A DNA stretch of 64,000 nucleotides from an uncultured Eubacteriales bacterium (lineage in GTDB: Bacteria; Bacillota; Clostridia; Oscillospirales; Acutalibacteraceae). Position 1 is the first letter of the stretch. Each line of letters opens with the position of its first letter. The notes under the pieces were generated by a model, which saw only the letters and a program-made list of their open reading frames with translations, was not told the origin of the DNA and did not search any database. Of the stretch, positions 23,778 to 32,562 are shown in pieces. A program made the position numbers and the translations under genes. Where the stretch lies: the NCBI GenBank assembly GCA_910584745.1, contig CAJUDG010000010.1, positions 1 to 64,000 on the forward strand, given 5' to 3'.

Positions 23778-25529
23778 ATGAAACAGCTCAAATCAGTCCT
23801 GGCGCTCATACTGGCTCTTGCGCTGCTGGTATCATGCTTCGCCGCCTGCGGCGGAAACGACAGCGGCTCTGCCGGGGACTCTTCGGGCTCCTCTGAGAGC
23901 AGCCCGGTGGATTCCGAGCCCTCGGAATCCAATGAGAGCTCTGAGGACGGCGCCGATGAGGGCGAGACCAACACTCCCGCATCGGACGTCTATGAGGGTG
24001 AAGTGAACGGACAGACCTATCCCCTGACCGAGGAAAAGGTCACACTCACCATGTGGTACCCCAACGCGGGCTCCATGGGCGAACTGGCCGACTTTAACGA
24101 CGGCGAGTTCTGGAAGTGGTACGAGGAGAAGACCAACGTGCACATCGACTTTATCGTGCCCGCCAGCGGCAGCGAGAGCGATGCTTTCCAGCTGCTGTTC
24201 GCGTCTTCCGACATGCCTGATATGATCGAGCACAACCCTAACGGACAGAAGTACCGCGGCGGCGAGGATGCCGCCATTGAGGACGGCTACTTTGTGGACG
24301 TGGCCGAACACCTGGACTGGGTGCCCAACTATGTCAGCTGGCTGCACAGCCACGAGGACTGGGGCAAGGCCTGCTACAGCGACACAGGCAAGCTCTACGC
24401 CATGTGGGGCGTATGGCGCACCATCAATCCCGAGGGCGCTCTGGCCGACCAGGGCCTGTCCATCCGCAAGGACTTCCTGGACAAGGTGAAGATGGAGGTA
24501 CCCACCACCTATGACGAGTGGGAGACCGTTCTGACTGCCTTTAAGGATCAGCTTGGAATAGAGGCCCCCTTCTATACCTCCAAGTACGGCATTGACAACG
24601 GCGAGTTCATGGCCGGCTATGACACCGCCCCGTACTTCTACCAGAGGGACGGCAAGGTTCAGTACGGACCCATGGACGATCAGTACAGGGATTACCTGGG
24701 GCTGCTCCACGACTGGTGGGAAAAGGGCCTTTTGGATAAGGACTTTGCCACCCGGACCTCTGGAGGCATCACAGCCGACAATGACATGATGCTCAACGAC
24801 AAGGTTGGTTCCCTGGTGGACTACGGCACCCGCATGTCCGACACCTACATCACCCGCGGCGCCACCAACCCCGAATTCTACACCGTGGCCGCTCCCCAGC
24901 CCAAGAAGAGCGCCAGCGATCCCGACCCGGCCTGGAGAATGTATGACGCGGGCTCTGACCGCATGACCACCCGCGCCGTGGCTTTCAACGCCGAGAGCGA
25001 GAATCTGGAGCTGGCTATGCGCTGGAACGACGGCTTCTACGCCGAGGACATCTTCCTCAACGCCAACTATGGCCTTGAGGAGCAGGAGGGCACAGTATGG
25101 TTTGCCGCCGAGGACGGCCACCGCATCGGCGACTATGACTTCCGCTATTCCAACCCGGACGGCATCTCCTCCGCCACAGTGCTGGTGCAGTTCTGGACAA
25201 AGAATCCTCCCGTTCGCGTGGAGGCTGCCCAGATAGAGCAGTCCGACCAGAACAAGCAGGATTCCTATCAGGTGTGGAGCAAGTATGAACCCACCAACTT
25301 CCTGCCCGTGCGTCTGACGAACACCGCCGAGGAGGGCACACAGTTTGCCTCCAAGTACACCGACATCGAGACCTATGTGCAGGAGTGCAACGTGAAGTTC
25401 ATCATGGGTCAGATGTCTCTGGACGACTACGATTCCTACCGCGATACCCTTAAGAACATGGGCATCGAGGACTGCATCGCCCTTAAGCAGGCGGCGCTGG
25501 ACCGTTATAACGCCCGCGAGATGAAGTAA
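23778..25529 (+). CDS. Extracellular solute-binding lipoprotein of a carbohydrate ABC importer (LipO/LplA type)
   Basis: A 583-residue lipoprotein. The signal peptide ends in the lipobox SCFAAC with the lipid-bearing Cys24, followed by a Ser/Glu/Asp-rich linker to about residue 75 and a family-1 type binding domain. Such long (about 550-residue) binding proteins go with LplB/YtcP permeases and take up oligosaccharides, often from plant polymers or host glycans. Ribosome site AAGGAGG. A stable hairpin after the gene separates it from the permease genes and may protect its mRNA so that it outnumbers the permeases. Substrate unknown. Confidence 0.9.
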   Translation: MKQLKSVLALILALALLVSCFAACGGNDSGSAGDSSGSSESSPVDSEPSESNESSEDGADEGETNTPASDVYEGEVNGQTYPLTEEKVTLTMWYPNAGSMGELADFNDGEFWKWYEEKTNVHIDFIVPASGSESDAFQLLFASSDMPDMIEHNPNGQKYRGGEDAAIEDGYFVDVAEHLDWVPNYVSWLHSHEDWGKACYSDTGKLYAMWGVWRTINPEGALADQGLSIRKDFLDKVKMEVPTTYDEWETVLTAFKDQLGIEAPFYTSKYGIDNGEFMAGYDTAPYFYQRDGKVQYGPMDDQYRDYLGLLHDWWEKGLLDKDFATRTSGGITADNDMMLNDKVGSLVDYGTRMSDTYITRGATNPEFYTVAAPQPKKSASDPDPAWRMYDAGSDRMTTRAVAFNAESENLELAMRWNDGFYAEDIFLNANYGLEEQEGTVWFAAEDGHRIGDYDFRYSNPDGISSATVLVQFWTKNPPVRVEAAQIEQSDQNKQDSYQVWSKYEPTNFLPVRLTNTAEEGTQFASKYTDIETYVQECNVKFIMGQMSLDDYDSYRDTLKNMGIEDCIALKQAALDRYNAREMK

Positions 25530-25588
25530 AGCAAAGTTCTTCCCCCGGGAGAGGGTTCTCCCTGAGCTAGTAAAATAGAAAAGGAATG

Positions 25589-25634
25589 GGCGGGTATCAG
25601 ACGCTGAGGTTGCTGCCACGGCCTGATGCCCGCC
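25589..25634 (+). promoter_or_regulatory. Intercistronic hairpin between binding-protein and permease genes
   Basis: Twelve-bp stem GGCGGGTATCAG / CTGATGCCCGCC (one G-U pair) with a 22-base loop and no T tract. More likely an mRNA-stabilising or processing hairpin than a terminator, giving more binding protein than permease. Confidence 0.55.
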
Positions 25635-25664
25635 GTTCTATATTATGTGTGAGGAGGGACCGCT

Positions 25665-26621
25665 ATGAAAAAGCCGGCCGGCGCCGCAGGCGCGGCGGCA
25701 ATAGAAAAGCCGCCCTTTGCCCTTCGGCTAAAGCGCGACATGAGGGCCAACTGGAGTATATATCTGATGGCTCTGCCGTTTCTGGCGTACTTTATTATTT
25801 TCCATTATGTTCCTATGGGCGGAGTGCTCATGGCCTTTCAGGATTTCTCCATCAAGAAGGGGATATTCGGCAGCCGCTGGGTGGGTATGCAGCAGTTTGA
25901 GACATTCTTCAACTCGCCGTATTTTACCCGCACGCTGACGAATACGCTGCTTATCAGTTTTTACGGGCTGCTGTTCTCCTTCCCGTTCCCGATAATCTTC
26001 GCCCTTTGCCTTAACGAGGTGCGTAATAAGCACTTTAAAAAGATAACCCAAACCATATCATATCTGCCGTACTTTATCTCCGTGGTTGTTGTTGTTGCCA
26101 TTCTGACCGACTTCAGCAAGGCCAACGGCGTGCTGACCCAGATGGCCGCGGCCCTGGGGGACGACGGCGGGGCGCTTATCTCAAGGCCCGAGTGGTTCCG
26201 GACGCTGTACATAGGCTCGAACATGTGGCAGCACCTGGGGTATAACTCCATAATCTTCATATCGGCCCTGGCGAGCATCGATCCGGAGCTCTATGAGGCG
26301 GCGGTCATTGACGGCGCAGGCCGCTGGAAGCAGACCCTGTATATCACTCTGCCGGGAATAGTGTCCACCATCGTGGTGCTGCTGATACTGCGCCTTGGGC
26401 AGATAATGAGCGTAGGATACGAGAAGATAATCCTGATGTACGGCCCGGCCACCTATGAGACCGCGGACGTTATCTCCAGCTATATGTACCGGGTTGGCAT
26501 ACAGGATTCGAACTATTCCTATTCCACCGCCATAAATCTGTTCAATTCCGTCATAAACTTCATCATCCTGTTCGTGGCCAACGCCTTCAGCAGGAAGATA
26601 AGCGAGACCAGCCTGTGGTAA
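25665..26621 (+). CDS. Carbohydrate ABC importer permease, LplB type
   Basis: A 318-residue, six-helix permease. It starts KKPAGAAGAAAIEKPPFALRLKRDMRANWSIYLMALPFL, and has the LplB landmark FQDFSIKKGIFGSRWVGMQQFE. The EAA loop that docks on the ATPase reads ELYEAAVIDGAGRWKQTLYITLPG near residue 210. Ribosome site GAGGAGG. Pairs with the YtcP-type permease encoded 13 bp downstream. No ATPase gene is in this operon, which is normal for the family: a shared MsmX/MsmK-type ATPase elsewhere serves several importers. Confidence 0.92.
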   Translation: MKKPAGAAGAAAIEKPPFALRLKRDMRANWSIYLMALPFLAYFIIFHYVPMGGVLMAFQDFSIKKGIFGSRWVGMQQFETFFNSPYFTRTLTNTLLISFYGLLFSFPFPIIFALCLNEVRNKHFKKITQTISYLPYFISVVVVVAILTDFSKANGVLTQMAAALGDDGGALISRPEWFRTLYIGSNMWQHLGYNSIIFISALASIDPELYEAAVIDGAGRWKQTLYITLPGIVSTIVVLLILRLGQIMSVGYEKIILMYGPATYETADVISSYMYRVGIQDSNYSYSTAINLFNSVINFIILFVANAFSRKISETSLW

Positions 26622-26634
26622 AGGAGGTAACGAT

Positions 26635-27516
26635 ATGCTGCAAAGAACCAACGGCCAGAAGGTGTTCGCGGTATTCAACACCATCGGCCTGGTACTGCTC
26701 TCGATAATTTTCATACTGCCCGTATGGCACGTCGCCATGGGCTCCATCAGCGACCCGCTGAAGGTGTCCGCCACCAGCGGACTGATCCTGACCCCGCTGG
26801 GAGAGCCCACTATGGGCGGCTATAAGCTTGTCATGCAGAACAACTCCATACTGATGTCCTACCTGAACACATTCATCTATGTGCTGGGCTCCACGGCCAT
26901 CGGCTTGGTGCTGAACATCCTGGCGGCCTATGTGCTGTCAAGAAAGAACCTGATGTTCAAGGGCATCATCGTCTTTGTGGTCATGTTCACCATGATATTC
27001 AACGGTGGCCTGATACCCACCTATATCCTTGTGAGGAACCTGGGTATGCTGGACACGCGCTGGGCCATAATACTGCCCGGCTGCGTCACGGCCTATAACA
27101 TCATCATCATGCGCACCTCCTTCTCCCAGATACCCGACGAGCTCTACGAGGCGGCGCGCATAGACGGCGCGGGGAATTTCCGCATACTCTGGCAGATAGT
27201 CGTGCCGGTGTCAAAGGCCATAATCGCGGTCATCGTGCTGTTCTATGCCATACAGCAGTGGAACGCATGGTTCAACGCCTCCATATACCTGACAAAGCGC
27301 GAGCTGTTCCCGCTGCAGCTGACCTTGAGGGAGATAGTGCTGCTGTCCTCTGAGAACTCCATCGTGGCGGAGGCCGACGGCCAGGACGTGGAGATATACC
27401 GGCCGCTGATAAAATACGCCACCATTATGGTGTCCGTCATACCCATGATGGTCATCTATCCGTTTATTCAGAAATACTTTGTAACCGGCGTGATGATCGG
27501 CTCCGTAAAGGGCTGA
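26635..27516 (+). CDS. Carbohydrate ABC importer permease, YtcP type
   Basis: A 293-residue, six-helix permease forming a heterodimer with the LplB-type partner. Landmarks: LPVWHVAMGSISDP, FNGGLIPTYILVRNLGMLDTRWAIILP, and the EAA loop ELYEAARIDGAGNFRILWQIVVPVS. The C terminus VTGVMIGSVKG is typical. Ribosome site AAAGGAGG. Last gene of the importer operon. The convergent AraC-type regulator gene starts its 3' end 19 bp later. Confidence 0.92.
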   Translation: MLQRTNGQKVFAVFNTIGLVLLSIIFILPVWHVAMGSISDPLKVSATSGLILTPLGEPTMGGYKLVMQNNSILMSYLNTFIYVLGSTAIGLVLNILAAYVLSRKNLMFKGIIVFVVMFTMIFNGGLIPTYILVRNLGMLDTRWAIILPGCVTAYNIIIMRTSFSQIPDELYEAARIDGAGNFRILWQIVVPVSKAIIAVIVLFYAIQQWNAWFNASIYLTKRELFPLQLTLREIVLLSSENSIVAEADGQDVEIYRPLIKYATIMVSVIPMMVIYPFIQKYFVTGVMIGSVKG

Positions 27517-27535
27517 CAATGCTCCGGGCCTGCGC

Positions 27536-29893
27536 CTATTCTCTGTTCTGCGGCGAATGTAAAGACTTGCGGTATTCCGTGGGGGTGCGGTCCTCCGCCT
27601 TGCGGAACTGCCGGATCAGGGCCAGCGCATTGGAATACCCAACCTGTACGGCGATGCTCTCCACTGTGGCTGTGCTTTCGCGCAGCAGCAGCTTGGCGGC
27701 GTCCAGCCGTCTCTGGTGTATGTATTCCAGTGCGCTTATGCCGTACTTTTTGCGGAACAGCTGGGAGAGGTGCGAGGGGCTTACGGAGAACTGATCGGCC
27801 ACCGAGGCCACGCTGATGTTCACGTCGGTATAATTTTCGTTTATATAGCGGGCTGCGTTCTGAGCAATGCCGCCGCTGCCGGCCTGCTCGTTTTCCGCGC
27901 ACCAGAGGGAGTGGAAGAACTCCATCCAGCGGCACATGAGCTCTGTAAGCTCCCGCTCGTGCTGCTCTGAGCGGATGCCCGAGAAGAAGCCCTCTATCTC
28001 AGAGCGGTGGGCGTCGGTGGTCTCCCTTGAGAGGTTTGAGAGCAGATAGCTTGCCAGCACCGCGGTGGCGGTGCGGACCTCTCCGAAGGAGGCCGGATCG
28101 TCGGAGAAGTTCTGGCAGCGCAGCTCAAGATAGAGCCGCAGGCCCTCCTCCATATCGCCGGCCGCCACAGCGGAATAGAACTCCCGCTGGCGGGTGGCGA
28201 TATCCTCCGGGCGCGGGGGCCGCTGGGAGGCCAGCCGCTGGCGGATGTCCTCATAGGTGCAGGGGCTCTTTACGAGTCTGTAGCTCTCCATCTGCTCCAT
28301 GCCCCAGCAGGCTTCTTTATAAGCGGCGTTAAGGTTCTCCAGCCCGTCGGCCGGACCAGCGAGATAGGAGCAGACCTCTATCCCTATCTGCCCGCACAGG
28401 AACCTGCCCGCTTCGTCAAGACATGAGACAAGGCCGGCTGCGGGGTCCCCATCGCCGGGGGCCAGACTGACAAGGACCCAGACCTGTCCGCCGGTCTGAC
28501 AGGTGTAGGCCCGGCCTGCCTTGCCCATCAGCTCACCGGCCACAGATGCCACGGCGAATCGGGCTAGGCTCTCAGCGTCGGGGTCGCTGGGGGTTTGGGA
28601 CGCGCCCGGGAAAAAGCCGCCGATATCCACTATACGGAACACGGCCAGGGCGAAGGAGTCAAAGGGGAACTCTATGCCGTTTTTCTCGCACAATGCCCGG
28701 GCAGCCTGGCTCTGGGCGACATCCTCGCTTCTGAGCAGCGCCGCCAGAGCCTCCTCCCGGAAACGGCTGGCCTCTCTGGTCATGGCCCGGGCGTACTCCT
28801 GGGAGTATTTCAGGAGAGAGCGGATGCTGCTCTCCAGCCGGGCAAGCTCGCCCTTCTGGCCATCGGTCTGGTGCTTTCCCGTGACCATATTGCTGAGCTG
28901 CCGTATAGGCCGTGCATTGCGCTGTGAGAGCAGCGCGGAAAAGGCCAGCCCAAGCACGATGTACACTGCGCAGTACGCAAGGGTCAGCAGCTGATAGTGC
29001 CGCTGGGTCTTGGCCCACTGGGAGTAGTCCACTGCGGAGTAGAGGGTGAAGCCGTCCAGCTCGTCAGAGTACATCACCGCGTAGGCCCGGCCGTCGAAAA
29101 CCACACGGTTGATAGAGCCGGGCTTCAGCGGCTGGCCGGTGCAGTAGGCGGCCAGGGAATGGTTTGCGGCGGGACTGGCCACAAGGCCGGTAGAGTCCTG
29201 GACCGCCCAGAGGATGGATCCCTGGTCTCCGGAAACCGCCATAGGGGACCAGAAGGTCTGCGGGTTCAGCTCCAGTATCTCCGTGGTGCCCTCAGAGCCT
29301 ATGCTGCGGTCTATCACCGCGATAAGGCGCTCTGTGCGTCCGTCCCGTAAGACGGGGCAGAGAGTGAAGGACCTGCCCCGGGAGAGCTCCAGTATCTCGT
29401 CGAAGCCTATGCCCAACTCGTTTTCAAGGCTGCTGCTGAAAAACTCCCTGGAGGTCACATACCCCTTGGTGGTCACGCCAACCTGGGGATTGGAGAACCA
29501 GATATAGATGTCCTTGATATTGCTGTTGAAAGCGCCGTAGCTGTTGAGTTTTTCACGCAGCTCGCCCACGTTCTGGAGCTTATATGGCCCCAGCGGCGAA
29601 GAGGCGTAGATAAGCGACACATACAGTTTGTCGGTATGCACAAGGTTCATCAGACTGCGCAGCTCGGACTGCTTGTTCTCTATGGAGGCCGCGGCCTGGG
29701 ACTGGGCCAGCACGCTGTATCGGTAGGTCTCGGCCTCAAGCTGGCGGCCGGACATCCGAATGAATATCAGCAGCGCCGAGACGGATACGGTGAGTATGGC
29801 CAGGTATGAGACGAACAGTGTATGCCCGAAGCTTTTCTGCGCGGCGCTCTTCATTTTCTCCCAGACAGTGCCGGGCCTTTTCTCGGTTTTCAT
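27536..29893 (-). CDS. Membrane-bound AraC-family transcriptional regulator with extracellular sensor domain
   Basis: A 785-residue one-component regulator. Helix 1 (FVSYLAILTVSVSALLIFIR, about residues 22-41), an outer Cache-like domain of about 240 residues, helix 2 (LLTLAYCAVYIVLGLAFSALL), a cytoplasmic region, and a C-terminal double HTH: VSVASVADQFSVSPSHLSQLFRKKYG followed by VESIAVQVGYSNALALIRQFRKAEDRTP. Such proteins sit beside LplB/YtcP importers and switch them on when the outer domain meets the sugar. The start at 29893 has CGGAGGATC upstream, and the frame is open 34 codons further. Divergent from the PHP gene, 51 bp away. Confidence 0.9.
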   Translation of the reverse strand: MKTEKRPGTVWEKMKSAAQKSFGHTLFVSYLAILTVSVSALLIFIRMSGRQLEAETYRYSVLAQSQAAASIENKQSELRSLMNLVHTDKLYVSLIYASSPLGPYKLQNVGELREKLNSYGAFNSNIKDIYIWFSNPQVGVTTKGYVTSREFFSSSLENELGIGFDEILELSRGRSFTLCPVLRDGRTERLIAVIDRSIGSEGTTEILELNPQTFWSPMAVSGDQGSILWAVQDSTGLVASPAANHSLAAYCTGQPLKPGSINRVVFDGRAYAVMYSDELDGFTLYSAVDYSQWAKTQRHYQLLTLAYCAVYIVLGLAFSALLSQRNARPIRQLSNMVTGKHQTDGQKGELARLESSIRSLLKYSQEYARAMTREASRFREEALAALLRSEDVAQSQAARALCEKNGIEFPFDSFALAVFRIVDIGGFFPGASQTPSDPDAESLARFAVASVAGELMGKAGRAYTCQTGGQVWVLVSLAPGDGDPAAGLVSCLDEAGRFLCGQIGIEVCSYLAGPADGLENLNAAYKEACWGMEQMESYRLVKSPCTYEDIRQRLASQRPPRPEDIATRQREFYSAVAAGDMEEGLRLYLELRCQNFSDDPASFGEVRTATAVLASYLLSNLSRETTDAHRSEIEGFFSGIRSEQHERELTELMCRWMEFFHSLWCAENEQAGSGGIAQNAARYINENYTDVNISVASVADQFSVSPSHLSQLFRKKYGISALEYIHQRRLDAAKLLLRESTATVESIAVQVGYSNALALIRQFRKAEDRTPTEYRKSLHSPQNRE

Positions 29894-29944
29894 ATTGATC
29901 CTCCGAAAGAATATCAGGTATAAAGAAAGGAAGCTGAAAACATT

Positions 29945-30712
29945 ATGTATACAGTACAAGTGGACCCGCATACCCACACGATCTTCTCCGGCCACGCCTT
30001 CAGCACCATAGGCGAGAATGCTGCCGCCGCCAAGAAGGCCGGGCTTCTGGCCATAGGCATGTCAGAGCACTATGGCCCCACATTCACAAAGGACCCGATT
30101 GGCTTCGGGCCCATGATGAACATGCCCGCGCTGCCAAGGGTCATAGACGGCGTGACGGTCCTTGCCAGCGTTGAGATAGACATAGTGGACTTCAAGGGCC
30201 ATCTGGGGTTCTGGGATCTGGAGCACCCGTTCTTCGTGCCCAAAGAAGGCGGCGATTTCAACTCGCGCCTTCTGGACAGCCGGGATTACGCCATAGCCAG
30301 CGTCCACCACTTCAAGGGCATGGAGGAGAACACTGTCGCAAAGAACACGGAGATGTACTGCCGCGTGCTGGAGGACCCGAGGATCCATATCATCGGCCAC
30401 CCGGGAAGGGCGCCCCTGAGGTTCGACATAAAGGAGGTCTGTAAGACCGCCAAGGCACACGGCAAGATGCTTGAGATAAACGACCACTCCTTCGACTCCA
30501 AGAGCGACGTGACTGACGAATGCCGCCGGATAGCGGAGTGCTGCGCGGAGCTGGGGGTGCTGGTATCCGTGGGCAGCGACGCCCACAGCGCATGGTTCGT
30601 GGGGCAGGTAGGGCGCGCCATGGGGATGCTTGAGGAGATAGGCTTCCCGCCGGAGCTCATCGCCAACCGCACGTTTGACGGGTTTTTGGAGCATATAAAG
30701 AGGGCCCGATAA
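29945..30712 (+). CDS. PHP-domain phosphoesterase (YcdX-like)
   Basis: A 255-residue PHP hydrolase with the trinuclear metal motifs in order: DPHTHTIFSGHA, MSEHYGP, ASVEIDIVD, VHHFKG, IGHPGR, EINDHSF and SDAHSA. YcdX-type members are broad phosphatases; histidinol-phosphatase activity is also possible in the superfamily, but no histidine genes are near. Ribosome site AAAGGAAGC. It diverges from the AraC-type regulator and has the same orientation as the importer operon, though separated from it. Physiological substrate unknown. Confidence 0.85.
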   Translation: MYTVQVDPHTHTIFSGHAFSTIGENAAAAKKAGLLAIGMSEHYGPTFTKDPIGFGPMMNMPALPRVIDGVTVLASVEIDIVDFKGHLGFWDLEHPFFVPKEGGDFNSRLLDSRDYAIASVHHFKGMEENTVAKNTEMYCRVLEDPRIHIIGHPGRAPLRFDIKEVCKTAKAHGKMLEINDHSFDSKSDVTDECRRIAECCAELGVLVSVGSDAHSAWFVGQVGRAMGMLEEIGFPPELIANRTFDGFLEHIKRAR

Positions 30713-30719
30713 CCAATCA

Positions 30720-30740
30720 GTCCGGGCGGGATGCCCGGAC
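30720..30740 (+). terminator. Probable terminator of the PHP gene
   Basis: Stem GTCCGGGC / GCCCGGAC with a 5-base loop; the T-rich stretch (TTTTTGTTATTTT) follows about 10 bases later, so it is not a perfect intrinsic terminator. Confidence 0.5.
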
Positions 30741-30808
30741 TTCTACATGGTTTTTGTTATTTTAACACAAATCGAAGAGATTTGCAACTATCTTTAAATC
30801 TGTTCCAC

Positions 30809-30837
30809 TTGACATTTGGGCAAAAACCGGGTAATCT
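30809..30837 (+). promoter_or_regulatory. Promoter of mgtE and its long leader
   Basis: TTGACA, 17 bp, TAATCT. It would start transcription near 30844 and give a leader of about 250 nt. Confidence 0.65.
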
Positions 30838-30843
30838 ATATCA

Positions 30844-31094
30844 TATAAGGGTAAATAGTTAAAGGCGATTTTAAGCCGCGCGGCTATGGCCCTAAAATCC
30901 AGAAAAAGCAGAGGTGAGCCGAGTGAGCGTTCCACGAAGTAATGACAGCGCTGAACCCCGAGAACCTTTCTTAGGCTCGCCTGTCAACATATATGCAGTA
31001 TAGCTAACGCGTGCTGATTCGCGGGCGTGGTCCTGCGGGGCCGGTGCTGTATGCTTCTCATTTTACTCTCAGAAAATGAAGGAGGTACACACCG
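30844..31094 (+). promoter_or_regulatory. Structured mgtE leader, candidate metal-sensing riboswitch
   Basis: Hairpin GATTTTA/TAAAATC (30867-30899) enclosing AGCCGCGCGGCT; then GGTGAGCC (30913-30920) pairs with GGCTCGCC (30974-30981) around a multi-branched core; a last hairpin (CATTTT / AAAATG, 31059-31078) abuts the ribosome site GAAGGAGG. Firmicute mgtE genes are commonly controlled by the M-box magnesium riboswitch. AGGTGAG is reminiscent of its start, but the M-box core (GACGCCAA, TGCAGTGCTAAAGCT) is not visible to me, so the class is left open. Confidence 0.5.
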
Positions 31095-32453
31095 ATGGAA
31101 AACAATGTAATGGAAGAGCAGCTCCAGCGGCTGGAGACGCTGCTGGAGGAGAGAAAGTTCAGCGGGGCGGGGGCCATAGTCAAGGACATGAACCCCGCCG
31201 ACGCGGCGTGGATACTGGAAGAGCTGCCTGAGCAGCGGATGCCCATCCTATTCCGGCTGCTGCCAAAGGAGCTGGCGGCGGACACCTTCGCCTATATGGA
31301 GCCCGAGAGCCAGGAGCTGCTGGTGCGGGGCTTCAGCGACAGGGAGCTGGACGAGGTGATGGAGCAGCTGTTTTTGGACGACACGGTGGACATGATCGAG
31401 GAGATGCCCGCAAACGTGGTGAAGAAGATACTCCGCCACGTGGACAGCGAGACCCGAAGGATGATAAACCAGGTGCTCAACTACCCCAAGGACAGCGCTG
31501 GGAGCATCATGACCATGGAGTATGTGGACCTGAAAAGGGGCATGACCGTGGAGCAGGCCTTCGAGCGCATACGCCGCACGGGGGTGGAGAAGGAGACCAT
31601 CTACACCTGCTATGTTACGGACAGCAGAAGGAAGCTTCTGGGGATTGTCACCGTGAAGGACCTGCTGCTGTCAAAAAAAGACGAAGTCATCCGCAATATA
31701 ATGGAGACCAACATAAAGTATGTGAGCACCCATACGGACCAGGAGGAGGCCGCCAGAGCTCTTAGCAAGTACGACTTCCTGGCTCTGCCGGTGGTGGACG
31801 CGGAGGAGCGGCTGGTGGGCATAGTCACCGTTGACGACGCCATCGACGTCATCCAGGAGGAGGCCACCGAGGACATCGAGAAGATGGCGGCTATCGCGCC
31901 GTCGGACCGGCCGTATATGAAGACCGGGGTCTTTGCCACCTGGCGCAAAAGGGTGCCGTGGCTGCTGTTTTTGATGATATCCGCGACGTTTACCAGCGGG
32001 ATACTGGCATCCTTCGAGGGCGCCTTGGCCGCAAGCATGGTGCTGACGAACTTCATCCCCATGCTCATGGACACCGGCGGCAACTCCGGGGGCCAGAGCT
32101 CGGCCACCATAATACGCGGGCTGTCCCTGGGGGAGATACAGTATAGGGACGTGCCGAGGGTGCTCCTTAAGGAGTGCAGCGTGGCGATGCTCTGCGGCGG
32201 GACTTTGGCGCTGGCGAACTTTGTAAAGCTGCTGCTTATTGACCGTGTGGCCCTGACAGTGGCGGCGGTGGTCTGCGTGACGCTGGTCGCGGCAATACTT
32301 GTTGCAAATATAGTTGGCAGCAGCCTGCCTATACTTGCGAAGCGCCTGGGCCTTGACCCCACCGTGACTGCAAGCCCCCTTATCACTACCATAGTTGACG
32401 CTGTGGTGCTGATGATATACTTTAACATTGCCAAGGCGCTCCTTGGGATCTGA
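31095..32453 (+). CDS. mgtE: Magnesium transporter MgtE
   Basis: A 452-residue Mg2+ channel. N-terminal superhelical domain (residues about 5-130, repeated DMNPADAAWILEELP, LFLDDTVDMIEEMP), two CBS domains (about 135-255, with VTVKDLLLS and VTVDDAIDVI), a connecting helix, and five membrane helices from about 285. The pore motif MDTGGNSGGQSSATIIRGLSLGEI is present. When cytoplasmic Mg2+ is high, ions bound between the N and CBS domains close the pore. A long structured leader precedes the gene. Monocistronic by layout. Confidence 0.95.
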   Translation: MENNVMEEQLQRLETLLEERKFSGAGAIVKDMNPADAAWILEELPEQRMPILFRLLPKELAADTFAYMEPESQELLVRGFSDRELDEVMEQLFLDDTVDMIEEMPANVVKKILRHVDSETRRMINQVLNYPKDSAGSIMTMEYVDLKRGMTVEQAFERIRRTGVEKETIYTCYVTDSRRKLLGIVTVKDLLLSKKDEVIRNIMETNIKYVSTHTDQEEAARALSKYDFLALPVVDAEERLVGIVTVDDAIDVIQEEATEDIEKMAAIAPSDRPYMKTGVFATWRKRVPWLLFLMISATFTSGILASFEGALAASMVLTNFIPMLMDTGGNSGGQSSATIIRGLSLGEIQYRDVPRVLLKECSVAMLCGGTLALANFVKLLLIDRVALTVAAVVCVTLVAAILVANIVGSSLPILAKRLGLDPTVTASPLITTIVDAVVLMIYFNIAKALLGI

Positions 32454-32562
32454 AGAACTTGTCATACACATTAAACTATAATTACTTTCAGCACTAAATA
32501 CCTGCCATATCTCGAGCCGGTATTTATAATAATTCTAAAAATATACTATGGAGGAATGTATT

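Noticed and set aside
30844..31094. Calling the mgtE leader an M-box outright
   Set aside because: Context fits but the conserved M-box core strings are not visible by eye, so the class was left open.
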